Assembly (NCBI RefSeq): GCF_001951155.1
Contig: NZ_CP016359.1
Span: forward strand, 2,690,001-2,754,000
Source: Christiangramia flava JLT2011
Lineage (GTDB): Bacteria; Bacteroidota; Bacteroidia; Flavobacteriales; Flavobacteriaceae
Reading direction: 5' to 3'
DNA: 64,000 nt
Both the position numbers and the translations under genes were made by a program. Positions 1 to 9,257 of the stretch are shown one piece after another (position 1 is the first letter of the stretch; each line of letters begins with the position of its first letter). The notes beneath the pieces were generated by a model. That model had not been told where the DNA came from and did no database searches. It saw only the letters and a program-made list of their open reading frames with translations.

Positions 1-1
1 T

Positions 2-301
2 TTACAACCCCATATTTGCATTATAATATTTGATAAAGAGCAAAGACCTGTAGCTAGTTTAGAATTAAATAAAAAAACTGATCTTACTGTTTCATCGGAT
101 GGTTATTTTGAATTTAAGGTAACACATAAAAAATTACAGCTATCTAAAGGCATTTATTCTATTAATCTAATAGTTTATAAGGATTATTATAAGAAACCAA
201 TTCTAAGAATTAATTCCGTATTAAATTTCCAAGTAAAGCATAGAGATGATATTTGGCAGCCCTTTCTCCTTTCTTCTACATTTGTAAATAAGTTTAATTA
301 A
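2..301 (+). CDS. C-terminal end of a Wzt-like polysaccharide ABC exporter ATPase (partial)
   Basis: An open frame enters from the left edge and stops at TAA 299-301, giving 99 residues without a start. The visible part is an alternating beta-strand pattern with a 'LQLSKGIYSINLIVYKD' segment, which resembles the carbohydrate-binding beta-sandwich at the C-terminus of Wzt proteins (typically an L..G.Y.I.L pattern). In that family the domain recognises the end of a finished O-polysaccharide chain before export by the Wzm/Wzt transporter. No ATPase motif lies inside the window, so the call rests on the fold-like pattern and on the polysaccharide genes that follow. The next gene starts 6 bases downstream. 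Confidence 0.5.
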   Translation, partial: LQPHICIIIFDKEQRPVASLELNKKTDLTVSSDGYFEFKVTHKKLQLSKGIYSINLIVYKDYYKKPILRINSVLNFQVKHRDDIWQPFLLSSTFVNKFN

Positions 302-307
302 AATTTA

Positions 308-1126
308 ATGAAGGTTGATTTTATCATCATAGGTGGACAAAAATGTGGAACAACTGCATTATTTAAATTTCTTACAAGTCATCCTAAAATTTTTGGTTCT
401 GAACCAAAGGAATTAGATTTCTTTAATTATGAAGAAAGGTTTTCTAAAGGAATTAAAAATTATCATTCTAAATTCCCTAACATTGGTCTTTACAAAAGAA
501 TTAGTGGTTACAAGTTAATAGAAGCCTCTCCAACATACTTGACTGATAATGATGTCGAACTTACGGCAAAAAGAATTTATAGGTATAATAAAAAAGTAAA
601 GATAATTGCGATTTTAAGGGATCCCGTTGATAGAGCCTATAGTGCTTGGAATATGTATAAAGAAAGGTATGAAAGTGGTATGGTGGATTGGTGGTACAAA
701 TGGATGGAGAATAGAACAGGCCATTATCCTCAAGCAATTTCTAGAAAGGATGATGATTTTAATTCTTTTATTAACTTCATTAAAAATGAAATAGAAGCAA
801 TAGAAAAGGGAACAGCTATTGAAGGAGAAATTCTTTCAAAAGGTAAATATAGCAAGGGTATCGAAGTTTTTAAAAATCAATTTAAAGACAATTTTCATGT
901 TGTAAAAAACGAAGAATTAAATAATAACACAATTAATGAATTAGAAGAAATTTCAAATTTTCTAGGTATACCAGATTATGATTGGAGCCGATTCAAGGAT
1001 ACAAAAATTTTTAAAGGTAATTATCCACCTAATAAAGAAGACCAATCAGTAAAAATACTCAACAATTTTTATAAAGAATCTAATGAAGAGTTATTTAGTT
1101 TAACAGGTATTGATTACCGTAAATAA
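308..1126 (+). CDS. Sulfotransferase (PAPS-dependent, heparan-type)
   Basis: Predicted to move a sulfuryl group from PAPS to a sugar hydroxyl or amine. The 5'-phosphosulfate loop is residues 9-16 (GGQKCGTT) after a hydrophobic strand, and the 3'-phosphate-binding segment is residues 103-114 (LRDPVDRAYSAW). KELDFF at 34-39 matches the conserved segment after the P-loop in heparan-sulfate-type enzymes. At 272 residues it is a normal single domain. No signal peptide is visible, so it probably acts in the cytoplasm on an activated or lipid-linked sugar. It overlaps the next gene by 17 bases. The DNA is very AT-rich, consistent with transfer. Acceptor unknown. Confidence 0.85.
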   Translation: MKVDFIIIGGQKCGTTALFKFLTSHPKIFGSEPKELDFFNYEERFSKGIKNYHSKFPNIGLYKRISGYKLIEASPTYLTDNDVELTAKRIYRYNKKVKIIAILRDPVDRAYSAWNMYKERYESGMVDWWYKWMENRTGHYPQAISRKDDDFNSFINFIKNEIEAIEKGTAIEGEILSKGKYSKGIEVFKNQFKDNFHVVKNEELNNNTINELEEISNFLGIPDYDWSRFKDTKIFKGNYPPNKEDQSVKILNNFYKESNEELFSLTGIDYRK

Positions 1127-1844
1127 TGAAACAGTGGATCGAATAAGTCTAATAAATTATTTAATAAATAAATATAACTTTTCAACCTATCTAGAAATTG
1201 GTGTACAAAAAGGAAAGTCTTTCTTTCCTATCAAATGCAAAAAGAAAATTGGTGTTGACCCATATTTGAAAATTGACAATAAAGAAAAAAGAAAATGGTG
1301 GTTTAAAAACCCGTATAACCTTTTCAATAACTACTTTAACCTAAGAAGTGATGATTTTTTTTTCCATGAAAAAAAATTTATAAAGAAGATAAGTCCTTTT
1401 GATATTGTTTTGATTGATGGCCTGCATACTTTTAGAGCAACATTAGAAGATTGTTTAAACTCTCTTGCTTACTTAGATTCTAGCGGAGTTATTGTTGTAC
1501 ATGATTGCTATCCTCCTCATAAGGCTTCTGCTTTAGTGGCTAACGATGCTGAAGATGCTGAAAAGAAAAAAGACAGTATTGAAGGATGGACCGGTGAATG
1601 GTGTGGAGATACTTGGAAAGCTATTGTCTATTTGAGGAGATTAAAGAATATAAAACTGGAAGTGTTTGTATTAAATACAGATTATGGCTTAGGGATTATT
1701 AGGCTAAAACAAAATATTTTAAAGCCTTTAAAAATAGATGAGGATTTATTTTCTGAAGTTAACAAACTTAATTATTCAGATTTGGAATCAAATTCTAGAA
1801 CATATTTAGATTTAAGAGATTGGAGAGATTTTGATAAAATTTAG
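1110..1844 (+). CDS. Class I SAM-dependent methyltransferase-like protein
   Basis: A small Rossmann-type methyltransferase of the kind often found in glycan loci. Motif I is YLEIGVQKG (27-35), an acidic GVDPY at 48-52 would contact the SAM ribose, and later strands are DIVLIDGLHTF (98-108) and VIVVHDCYPP (127-136). This arrangement with an aspartate-histidine end to strand 5 is typical of the Methyltransf_24 group. The start is a TTG at 1110 inside the upstream gene; an in-frame GTG at 1134 is possible. A run of nine T lies at about 1354-1362. Substrate unknown, presumably a sugar of this locus. Confidence 0.7.
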   Translation: MITVNNETVDRISLINYLINKYNFSTYLEIGVQKGKSFFPIKCKKKIGVDPYLKIDNKEKRKWWFKNPYNLFNNYFNLRSDDFFFHEKKFIKKISPFDIVLIDGLHTFRATLEDCLNSLAYLDSSGVIVVHDCYPPHKASALVANDAEDAEKKKDSIEGWTGEWCGDTWKAIVYLRRLKNIKLEVFVLNTDYGLGIIRLKQNILKPLKIDEDLFSEVNKLNYSDLESNSRTYLDLRDWRDFDKI

Positions 1845-1847
1845 AAT

Positions 1848-2735
1848 TTGCTTTCGGTAATAATTCCATATTATAAACGTAAGTTCTTTGAAGAAACCCT
1901 GGCTTCGCTGGCTGCACAAACCAATAAAAATTTTCAGGTGTATATTGGTGATGATGCCTCTCCCGAAGTTCCCTCACGTCTTATTGAAGAATTCTCCTCG
2001 AAATTCAATATACATTATCACCGATTTGATCAAAATATTGGAAAAAATTCTCTTACCGCCCATTGGGACAGGTGCATCTCATTAAGTGAAAAAGAAGAAT
2101 ATCTTATGGTACTGGGGGATGATGATATTTTAGGTGAAAATGTGGTAGCAACTTTTTATAAACATCTTGATAATTTAAAAAAGTCACCAAACCTATTTCG
2201 TTTTGCTTCAGCGATGATCGATGAAAACTCCAAAATTACTACAGAAGTTTTTAAGCATCCTGCACAGGAAAAAGCAACCGACGCTTTTTTTAGAAAATTT
2301 AAAGGTTTTACCCGTAGTTCGCTATCAGAATATATTTTTAAGCGAGAGGTATATGAGAAAAAAGGCTTTTATCCTTATCCTCTGGGATGGCATTCTGATG
2401 ATCGCGCATGGCTGGAATTTGCAGGTTCAGAACCGATCCATACCATCAATGATGCAGTAATTTACATTCGGAATTCTTCTGAAAATATTTCTTCGAAAAA
2501 AGATAATCTCCATGAAAAGTTTGAGGCTACACATAATTTCTATAACTACATTCTAAGTTCATGGCTTGAAGAGTTTGATACCGATAGGAAATATGGGCTT
2601 ATTAATGCCTATGAAGAACTATTGAAAAATGGAAAGGTTTTCAATTTTAAAGAATGGCTGTTTCTTTTCAGATTACACCTGGAGCATTTCAGGTACAGGA
2701 ACTTTAAGAAATTTGTAAAAAGAAGCCTTTTATAA
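1848..2735 (+). CDS. Family 2 glycosyltransferase
   Basis: GT-A fold inverting glycosyltransferase expected to add one sugar to a growing lipid-linked oligosaccharide at the inner face of the membrane. The N-terminal strand is SVIIPYYKR (3-11), the nucleotide-binding IGDDAS is at 33-38, and the metal-binding acidic cluster LGDDDIL is at 89-95. The start is a TTG three bases after the upstream stop, chosen because the GT2 fold begins at once there. No transmembrane segments are evident. Base composition becomes slightly less AT-rich here than in the two genes before it. Donor and acceptor cannot be read from sequence. Confidence 0.85.
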   Translation: MLSVIIPYYKRKFFEETLASLAAQTNKNFQVYIGDDASPEVPSRLIEEFSSKFNIHYHRFDQNIGKNSLTAHWDRCISLSEKEEYLMVLGDDDILGENVVATFYKHLDNLKKSPNLFRFASAMIDENSKITTEVFKHPAQEKATDAFFRKFKGFTRSSLSEYIFKREVYEKKGFYPYPLGWHSDDRAWLEFAGSEPIHTINDAVIYIRNSSENISSKKDNLHEKFEATHNFYNYILSSWLEEFDTDRKYGLINAYEELLKNGKVFNFKEWLFLFRLHLEHFRYRNFKKFVKRSLL

Positions 2736-2787
2736 AAGATGATTGCCCGTAAATTTTCTTTTAACTTAGTAGCTCCAAAGAGTAGTC

Positions 2788-3633
2788 ATGACTCTAACAG
2801 AGAAAATAATCTATTTCTTTAAGCATAAGATCAGGAGAGATTACTTTTTCTTCAATCTTCGCTATCGGATACAGATGGCTTTGTTAAAGCGCTTACATAG
2901 TCCGGTAAGAAAACAAATGAAGGATCCCAAAAAAATACCGGTGATCATCATTAGTTTCAACCAGTTAAATTACCTGAAAAAACTGATAGATTTTTTGCTG
3001 GAGAAAGGATATACAAATATTGTAATCGCTGATAATGCTTCCACCTATGAGCCTTTATTGGAATATCTGGATTCCATTTCTAAAGATGTGAAGGTCCTTA
3101 GGCTTGAAAAAAATTATGGACATTTGGTAGTCTGGGACCAACCAGAACTCTTTAGTAATTACACCCGGGGGTTCTATGCAGTGACCGATGCTGATATAGT
3201 CCCAGTAAAAGAATGTCCAGCCGATTTTATGTTATATTTTCTACAATTAATTAATAAACACCGGCGGGTAAACAAAGTAGGCTTTAGCCTGGATACTTCG
3301 ATCATTCCCGATACCAATACCTACAGGAATAATATCCTGAACTGGGAAAGTAAATACTGGAAGAAACAAACAGAAGATGGGAATTTTTATGCCGATATAG
3401 ATACCACATTTGCCCTTTACCGCCCGAAGAATCTTAACTGGACCAATATGCCTTTTATGAATGCGGTGAGAACAAAACCTCCATATACTGCGATTCATGG
3501 TGGCTGGATTATTGACCCCACCAGGCTAACAAAAGAACAGCAGTTTTATATGCAAACTGCAAATGAGTCAAGTTCATGGAAAGTAGACGAATCTGGGAGG
3601 TTAAGCTCTAAAATCTATCACAATAATGATTGA
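2788..3633 (+). CDS. GT2-like glycosyltransferase, divergent
   Basis: A 281-residue protein with about 48 basic and hydrophobic N-terminal residues before a GT-A domain. PVIIISFNQLNYL (51-63) is the first strand and IADNAS (80-85) the nucleotide-binding loop. VTDADIVP (132-139) supplies a DAD acidic motif in place of the usual DDD/DXD cluster. The basic N-terminal region could hold the protein at the membrane surface. It starts 52 bases after the previous gene and its last 8 bases overlap the next one, so it belongs to the same transcript. Specificity unknown. Confidence 0.75.
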   Translation: MTLTEKIIYFFKHKIRRDYFFFNLRYRIQMALLKRLHSPVRKQMKDPKKIPVIIISFNQLNYLKKLIDFLLEKGYTNIVIADNASTYEPLLEYLDSISKDVKVLRLEKNYGHLVVWDQPELFSNYTRGFYAVTDADIVPVKECPADFMLYFLQLINKHRRVNKVGFSLDTSIIPDTNTYRNNILNWESKYWKKQTEDGNFYADIDTTFALYRPKNLNWTNMPFMNAVRTKPPYTAIHGGWIIDPTRLTKEQQFYMQTANESSSWKVDESGRLSSKIYHNND

Positions 3634-4516
3634 AAAAAGCAAACTGGTTTCGGTATGCCTGCCTACCCTTAACGGTGAAACACATCTTAAGGAAGCTCTG
3701 GACTCCGTTAAGGCACAAACTTACAGGCCCCTGGAATTGATTTGCAGTGATGATCAATCTGCTGATGATACTCCCGCGATCCTCAGGAAATTTAGTGAAG
3801 AAGTTGATTTTCCTGTTTACATATATGACCATGAGCCGGCAGGTATTGGTGCAAACTGGAATAATTGCCTTAAAAAGGCCAATGGGGAATATATAAAATT
3901 CCTTTTCCAGGATGATGTTCTGTCTCCTTTGTGCATAGAGAAAATGATAACTGAATTATCGGGGCAGGAAGAAATTGCTTTAATAGCGAGTAAGCGATTT
4001 TTAATATTCAATGAGGATAAAAGGCAGAAGTATTCCAATTGGATCGAGGAATATGGGAATCTCCAGGAGAAAATTGAAAACAAAAAAGGAGGAAAAATTC
4101 TTTTAGATAAGAGTTTTTTCTGCTCAAAAGCATTTAGGAGTCATCCTGTAAATAAAATTGCAGAACCTTCAGGTATTTTTTTCCGAAAGGATTTGATAAA
4201 AAAAACAGGCTATTTCAGGGAGGATATGGTGCAAATACTTGATGTTGAATTTTATAATAGAGTCTTAAAGAAAGGGAAAATTATTATACTGCCTGATAGT
4301 CTCTATGGTTTTCGCTTACATGAACAGCAGGAGAGTGTAAGGAATGAAGGAAAACATGGAAGGGATTTTGAATTATATGATCAATTATTACTGAAAAACT
4401 ATTTTTGGTATCTCAATGTTTCATCAAGACTTCAGCTTCTTGATAAATACTATCCTTTTGTCGCAAGATTATATAGATATTTTAATAAAACGATTCAAAA
4501 AAATAAAAGTGGGTAA
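3626..4516 (+). CDS. Family 2 glycosyltransferase
   Basis: A 296-residue GT-A enzyme. VSVCLPTLNG (8-17) opens the fold, ICSDDQSADDT (39-49) is the UDP/NDP-binding loop, and FLFQDDVLSP (92-101) is the acidic metal site. The ATG lies 8 bases inside the previous gene, a sign of translational coupling. The C-terminal part lacks the hydrophobic helices of processive GT2 synthases, so it should be a single-addition cytoplasmic transferase. Donor unknown. Confidence 0.85.
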   Translation: MIEKSKLVSVCLPTLNGETHLKEALDSVKAQTYRPLELICSDDQSADDTPAILRKFSEEVDFPVYIYDHEPAGIGANWNNCLKKANGEYIKFLFQDDVLSPLCIEKMITELSGQEEIALIASKRFLIFNEDKRQKYSNWIEEYGNLQEKIENKKGGKILLDKSFFCSKAFRSHPVNKIAEPSGIFFRKDLIKKTGYFREDMVQILDVEFYNRVLKKGKIIILPDSLYGFRLHEQQESVRNEGKHGRDFELYDQLLLKNYFWYLNVSSRLQLLDKYYPFVARLYRYFNKTIQKNKSG

Positions 4517-5396
4517 ACCAATTCTGGTAACCGGGATACATCGCTCGGGTACAACCTGGGTTGGTAGAATGATTAGTGAATCGAATAGCGTTCAATATAT
4601 ACATGAGCCGTTCAATATTCATTACAAGGGAAAGGAATCTCCAATAGAGCACTGGTTTGAATATTATTCTTTAAGCACCAGTGCCCAAACAGAGCAAGAG
4701 GTTTTGAATTACTTACAATCTATGTATAGACCTTCATTAAAAAGTATTTTTAAAAACCTGATTAAGGGGGATGTAAATAAATTGTTTACCAGTGACGATC
4801 CGAAGGGTAATTTATTTGGAAGGCCGCTTTTAAAAGATCCTATTGCAATAATGTCGGCTCCCTGGCTTTATAATAAAGTTGATTGTGATGTGATAGTATG
4901 TATAAGACATCCTGCTGCTTTTGTCGCAAGTATAAAAGAAAAGGACTGGGATTTTGATTTTAACCAGCTTTTGGAGCAGGAGAAACTAATGAAGGAAAAG
5001 CTCTATCCTTTTCAGGAAAAAATTCGTGAATTTTCTGAAACTCCTCCTGGAATTGTGTCACAGGGAATATTATTATGGAATATCATATATTCTCGGGTTA
5101 TTGAGTATAGGAAAGAATTTAAGGGGAAATGGATTTTTATAAAACATGAAGATATTTCTCGAAGACCCGTGGAGGAATTTAAGCTTATGTTTAATAAGCT
5201 TGACATTCCTTTTGGTCTTGAAATAAAAAATGAAATAATTGAAAGTACTGAAGCATCCAACTTGGAACCACTTAAGAGAAATTCCCGAAGAAATATTTTT
5301 CGCTGGAAAAGTATGCTTTCTAGCAAGGATATTGAAAAAATAAAAAAGGAAACCTTTAAAGTATGGTCTCATTACTATGCTGAAAGTGACTGGTAA
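4509..5396 (+). CDS. Sulfotransferase (second in the locus)
   Basis: PAPS-dependent sulfotransferase of 295 residues if translation begins at GTG 4509. This start puts VGKPILVTGIHRSGTTW at the N-terminus, with the P-loop at residues 8-17, as usual for the family. A longer frame from 4416 would overlap the upstream gene by 101 bases and is less likely. The 3'-phosphate-binding segment CIRHPAAFVASI is at 131-142. The GTG overlaps the upstream stop by 8 bases and the stop shares a base with the next gene's ATG (5396). It is clearly different in sequence from the enzyme at 308-1126, so the two probably sulfate different positions. Confidence 0.85.
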   Translation: MGKPILVTGIHRSGTTWVGRMISESNSVQYIHEPFNIHYKGKESPIEHWFEYYSLSTSAQTEQEVLNYLQSMYRPSLKSIFKNLIKGDVNKLFTSDDPKGNLFGRPLLKDPIAIMSAPWLYNKVDCDVIVCIRHPAAFVASIKEKDWDFDFNQLLEQEKLMKEKLYPFQEKIREFSETPPGIVSQGILLWNIIYSRVIEYRKEFKGKWIFIKHEDISRRPVEEFKLMFNKLDIPFGLEIKNEIIESTEASNLEPLKRNSRRNIFRWKSMLSSKDIEKIKKETFKVWSHYYAESDW

Positions 5397-6295
5397 TGAT
5401 GGAAAAGATAAATAGCATTTCGGTTTGGGCGCTTATTGTTAATTATAATACAGTTGATGAATGCCTGGAATTATTTGAAAATCTAAAATTAGTAAAGGGA
5501 TTTGATTTACATGTATTAATCATTGACAATGCCTCGTGTAATGCTGACCAACAAAAACTTAAGGAGCAAATACCTATAGGAAATCTTATTTTCAACAATG
5601 CCAATTTAGGCTATGCAGCCGCTAATAATATTGGGATCAAAAAAGCATTACAAGAAGAGGCTGATTATATCTGGATATTGAATCCTGATATACGGATTGA
5701 AGAAAATACCCTAAAGGGTATGGTTAAAGCAATAGAAAAATGGCCTCAAACAGCAGCTTCGGGAGTTAGAATTCTAAAAAGAGAAAATCCTGATTATATT
5801 TTTAGCGATGGCGAAAAATTGAATATCAATGAAGGTTGTAAAACTTCTCATAAAAATCATAATTATTTAAAGAAGGAATGCTTGGCTGAGGTTAGTTATG
5901 ACATTGATTATATAGATGGTAGTTGTGTTTTACTTAGTGTCGCAGGAATTAAAGAACTAGGTTATTTACCGGAAGAATATTTTCTTTATTTCGAGGAGAC
6001 AGATTGGTGTTTCAATGCAAAAAGAAGGGGTTGGAAGCTGGTTGTTAATACGACTGTGAACGCCTATAATCATACCAGTAAGAAAGGAAAGGTCTTTAAT
6101 TATTATTATAATCGCAACAAGCTTCTTTTCTGTAAGAAATATAATCTGAATTATAATAGCGTTAGAAATTCTGAAATAACTGATATTTTCAATGAAATAC
6201 TAGGAAGAGTAAGAGGGAATTATTTTAAGCCGTATTTTAAATCTCGTATTAAGGGTTTAATTGCAGGTATTTTTAAAGCTGAATTTTATTCGTGA
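5396..6295 (+). CDS. Family 2 glycosyltransferase, rhamnosyltransferase-like
   Basis: GT-A enzyme of 299 residues resembling the WbbL/rhamnosyl group. LIVNYNT (13-19) is the first strand, IIDNAS (42-47) the nucleotide loop, NANLGYAAANNIG (68-80) the family hallmark, and ILNPDI (94-99) replaces the acidic cluster with the NPD form typical of these enzymes. A later acidic FEETDWCFNAK segment matches the conserved ED-x-D-(W/L)-C-R-like motif. The ATG overlaps the upstream TAA by one base and the last four bases overlap the next GTG. dTDP-rhamnose genes are not in this window, so the donor remains open. Confidence 0.85.
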   Translation: MMEKINSISVWALIVNYNTVDECLELFENLKLVKGFDLHVLIIDNASCNADQQKLKEQIPIGNLIFNNANLGYAAANNIGIKKALQEEADYIWILNPDIRIEENTLKGMVKAIEKWPQTAASGVRILKRENPDYIFSDGEKLNINEGCKTSHKNHNYLKKECLAEVSYDIDYIDGSCVLLSVAGIKELGYLPEEYFLYFEETDWCFNAKRRGWKLVVNTTVNAYNHTSKKGKVFNYYYNRNKLLFCKKYNLNYNSVRNSEITDIFNEILGRVRGNYFKPYFKSRIKGLIAGIFKAEFYS

Positions 6296-7335
6296 AAATA
6301 CTTTTACCATTTAAAAAAGATCAGAATCCCTACCTGGATGAACTAATAATTCATTCTAAGCATACTTATGTATATGATAATTTCAGGAATTATGATACAA
6401 CTTTTAAAATAGTAAATATTCATTGGCCCGAAGCTCTTTTTGAGTGGTATGAGCCTACATCAGAAAATCTCAGGGAACTTGAAGAAAATATAAAAAATTG
6501 GAAGAAAAATTCTTTTATTGTTTACACAAAGCATGATGAAGTAAGGCATAAAAAAATGACTCCAAATTTTCAAAGGCTTTTTGCTTTAATAGAAGAAAAT
6601 ACCGACTTGTATATACATCTTGGGAGTTATAGTAAAAATTTATACGAGAAAAAATATCCCAAAGCTCAGCATAAAATTGTCAACCATCCTTTATATCAAA
6701 ATTCATTTGAGCCGTATAAAAAACCGATAGCGAGAAGGTTATTAAAGATTTCCCAAAACGCTTTTGTCGTAACGGTTCCCGGGAAAATCAGGAACAGAAA
6801 AGAGCGAAAATTGGTGCTTAATAGTTTCAAATTTTTACCTGAAAAAGATAAAGTTCTTATAGCTACTAATATGCGAAAGGATTCTGAAATACACTTTCCA
6901 GGAAGAATCAGGCTCAAAAAAATATTTGATATAAAAAAATACAGGGCAACACAATTTATTGAAAAATATCAGCCCCCTTCTTATTTATTTAATTATGGTC
7001 AGCTTGCAAGAGATGAATTTGCCTTACGGATTTCAGCAGCCGATATAATTTTTGTTCCCCGTATCAATATATGGAATTCCGGAAATGTTTTTCTGGCTTA
7101 TACCTTCAAAAAAATAGTGGTTGGACCGGCAACCGGAAATATTGAAGAGCATTTAATAAATATGGGAATGCCAATCTTTAATCCTGATTCTATTGATGAT
7201 GTTGTAAAAGCAATAGAAGAAGGACGGAAATTGCAGGAGTCTGGTTATTATCCTAATGATAGTATGCTAGAAGAGTTTAGCCCTTCTGTACTATCAAAAA
7301 AACTGGATCAAATTTTTGAAAACCTGGTATCGTGA
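6292..7335 (+). CDS. GT-B fold glycosyltransferase, family not certain
   Basis: A 347-residue protein from a GTG that overlaps the preceding TGA. The N-terminal half carries an 'IHWPEALFEW' segment and a 'YTKHDE' stretch, and the C-terminal half has an 'FVPRINIWNSGNVFLAYTF' segment followed by VVGPATGNIEEHL, which looks like the donor-binding Rossmann domain of a GT-B enzyme. I do not recognise the exact family; the lack of a clean E-x7-E motif argues against an ordinary GT4. Its place in an unbroken chain of overlapping transferase genes is the main support for a role in glycan assembly. Confidence 0.6.
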   Translation: MKILLPFKKDQNPYLDELIIHSKHTYVYDNFRNYDTTFKIVNIHWPEALFEWYEPTSENLRELEENIKNWKKNSFIVYTKHDEVRHKKMTPNFQRLFALIEENTDLYIHLGSYSKNLYEKKYPKAQHKIVNHPLYQNSFEPYKKPIARRLLKISQNAFVVTVPGKIRNRKERKLVLNSFKFLPEKDKVLIATNMRKDSEIHFPGRIRLKKIFDIKKYRATQFIEKYQPPSYLFNYGQLARDEFALRISAADIIFVPRINIWNSGNVFLAYTFKKIVVGPATGNIEEHLINMGMPIFNPDSIDDVVKAIEEGRKLQESGYYPNDSMLEEFSPSVLSKKLDQIFENLVS

Positions 7336-8430
7336 AGATTAATAGGGTATTAAAAGAAACGATAAAAGATTTACTTTTTGATATAAAATATCAAATGATT
7401 TGTTTAAGGTCGGCCTAAATAAACCGAAAGAACATAAGATATTCTTTGATGTTTCTGAAGTTTATCCAAATAGATATTTACATGGGTTCTTAAAGCTCTT
7501 TGATCTCCAGGATTATACTGTTTATATTCCAAAGGATAAAAAAATTATTCTTGAGTTAAGCAAGGGGAAAACGGGTGAAGCTCTTTTTAAAAAATGGCTT
7601 TTAAATGAGTGATGGATTAGGTTTGGAAAGCCGAAAGATTCAAAGGCAATATTTATTGATGCGCAATTAAGTAATGATTATTACACTTCTTTTTTCAATG
7701 ATAGATTTCAAGAAAATTGTTTTCACGTACCCATGTGCGAATATCCGGTTAGATACCGGATGAAAGATAATTTTATATTTAAAAATAACGAAAATAGAAA
7801 AAGAAGCCTATTTATGGCCGGGGATGTGGATAAAAAAGAGTATGGTCAAATAGAAAAATCCCGGTTTTTTAATGTGCTAAGTAGATTGCGTGTTTTTAAT
7901 TATTTAAAAAATGATGATAGGTATATACCTATCCAGAATATAGACAAGTTACAGTCCTTTATAAATGGAAACCTTGATAATAAAATAGTTCTGATCAATA
8001 CATCTGAAAATTTTGGTATTTCTGGAAATAAATTGAAAGAAGTTTTAAGTAGTTTTTTTTTTTAGCGCTTCCAGGGATTCTTGTTCCTAACTCACATAAC
8101 CTTACAGAAGCCATGGCATCTGGTTGTATTCCCGTTATTCAGGATACTTATGCAAAATATCTCTATCCATCCCTTGAGGATGGAGTAAATGCTGTTTTCT
8201 TTAAAAACTTAGAAGAACTAGATGGAAAAATTAAAATCCTGTTTTATTTAAATGAAGACAGACTAACAGAATATCGAGAAAATATAAAATTATATTATAA
8301 CTCGTATCTTTCACCTCAAGCGATAGTAAACATCGTTACCAATAGAAAACTTGATAAAATATTCATCCAGGGAGAATGGATAAGTCTTCAGCAATATGAA
8401 AGAGGGAAATCAGGAAATAAATATACCTAA
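7332..8430 (+). pseudogene. Broken GT-B/exostosin-like glycosyltransferase
   Basis: One protein-like sequence is spread over three pieces. A GTG at 7332 starts a frame that must shift between about 7379 and 7400 to continue. A TGA at 7610-7612 then interrupts the new frame in place. Finally a run of eleven T at 8053-8063 shifts the frame, and the rest (8064-8430) contains LVPNSHNLTEAMASGCIPVI, which resembles the donor-binding end of exostosin-type transferases. A 9- or 12-T run would restore the last junction. Three separate lesions make an active gene unlikely unless the assembly is wrong. The next intact gene begins inside its tail at 8396. Confidence 0.75.
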
Positions 8431-9244
8431 GGTTTCGATTATAATCGCCTGCTATAATGATCTGTTTGTTGAAAAAGCAGTAGAAATGGCATACAAGCAG
8501 GATTATAAAAATAAAGAAATAATTTTGGTTAATGATGGAAGCAATAAGGAAACTACGTCGCTTATTGAAAGGCTTATGGAGCACACTGATACCATTTTAT
8601 CACAACAGAATAGTGGGCAAAGCGTAGCTAGGAATAATGGAATAAAGCAAAGCTCAGGTGAATATATTCTTAACTGGGATAGTGACGATTATTTTGAACC
8701 TTCATTTTGTTCAAGAGCCGTGGAATTAATGGAAGGTAATATAGATATTAAAATTGTCACCTGTTATTCAAGGAGGTTTAATGAAAATGGGACTATAGAT
8801 ATTTTTAAGCCACAGGGAGGAAGTCTTGAAAATTTTCTGTTTTCTAATAGTGCTATGGGTAGTGCCATGTTTAGAAAAACAGACTGGCTTAAATGCGGAG
8901 GTTATGACGAAAATAGAGAGATCTGGGGATTTGAAGATTGGGAATTTTATCTTAGAATACTTTTAAACGGTGGATACGCAAAAGTGTTGAAGGATGTCCT
9001 ATTTCATTACAGATTAAGAACTAATTCAACTACAAGTCAGATTAAGCATATAAAGGCTGAAAAATTCAGGTATATTATATTAAAACATCCGGAGCTTTAC
9101 CGAAATCATTTTAAGGAGTTGATAGATCATTTATTTAAACGACTAGAGCATTCAGATTATGAAAAAAAGAAAAGGGAAGATTCTTTAGATTACCGGATCG
9201 GGAATTTTCTACTGGCACCTTTTCGTAAAATGAAGAAAAATTAA
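8396..9244 (+). CDS. Family 2 glycosyltransferase
   Basis: GT-A enzyme of 282 residues. VSIIIACYND (13-22), the nucleotide loop VNDGSNKET (45-53), the acidic cluster LNWDSDDYF (92-100) and the C-terminal GFEDWEFYLRI (178-188, an ED-x-E variant that positions the acceptor base) are all present, so it should be active. The ATG lies inside the tail of the pseudogene, which suggests the pair was once translationally coupled. Thirteen bases separate it from the next gene. Sugar specificity is not readable. Confidence 0.87.
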   Translation: MKEGNQEINIPKVSIIIACYNDLFVEKAVEMAYKQDYKNKEIILVNDGSNKETTSLIERLMEHTDTILSQQNSGQSVARNNGIKQSSGEYILNWDSDDYFEPSFCSRAVELMEGNIDIKIVTCYSRRFNENGTIDIFKPQGGSLENFLFSNSAMGSAMFRKTDWLKCGGYDENREIWGFEDWEFYLRILLNGGYAKVLKDVLFHYRLRTNSTTSQIKHIKAEKFRYIILKHPELYRNHFKELIDHLFKRLEHSDYEKKKREDSLDYRIGNFLLAPFRKMKKN

Positions 9245-9257
9245 ACCATTAAGTTAA

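Noticed and set aside
4416..4508. Longer N-terminus for the second sulfotransferase
   Set aside because: It would overlap the upstream glycosyltransferase by 101 bases, and the PAPS loop would be unusually far from the start; GTG 4509 fits the family.
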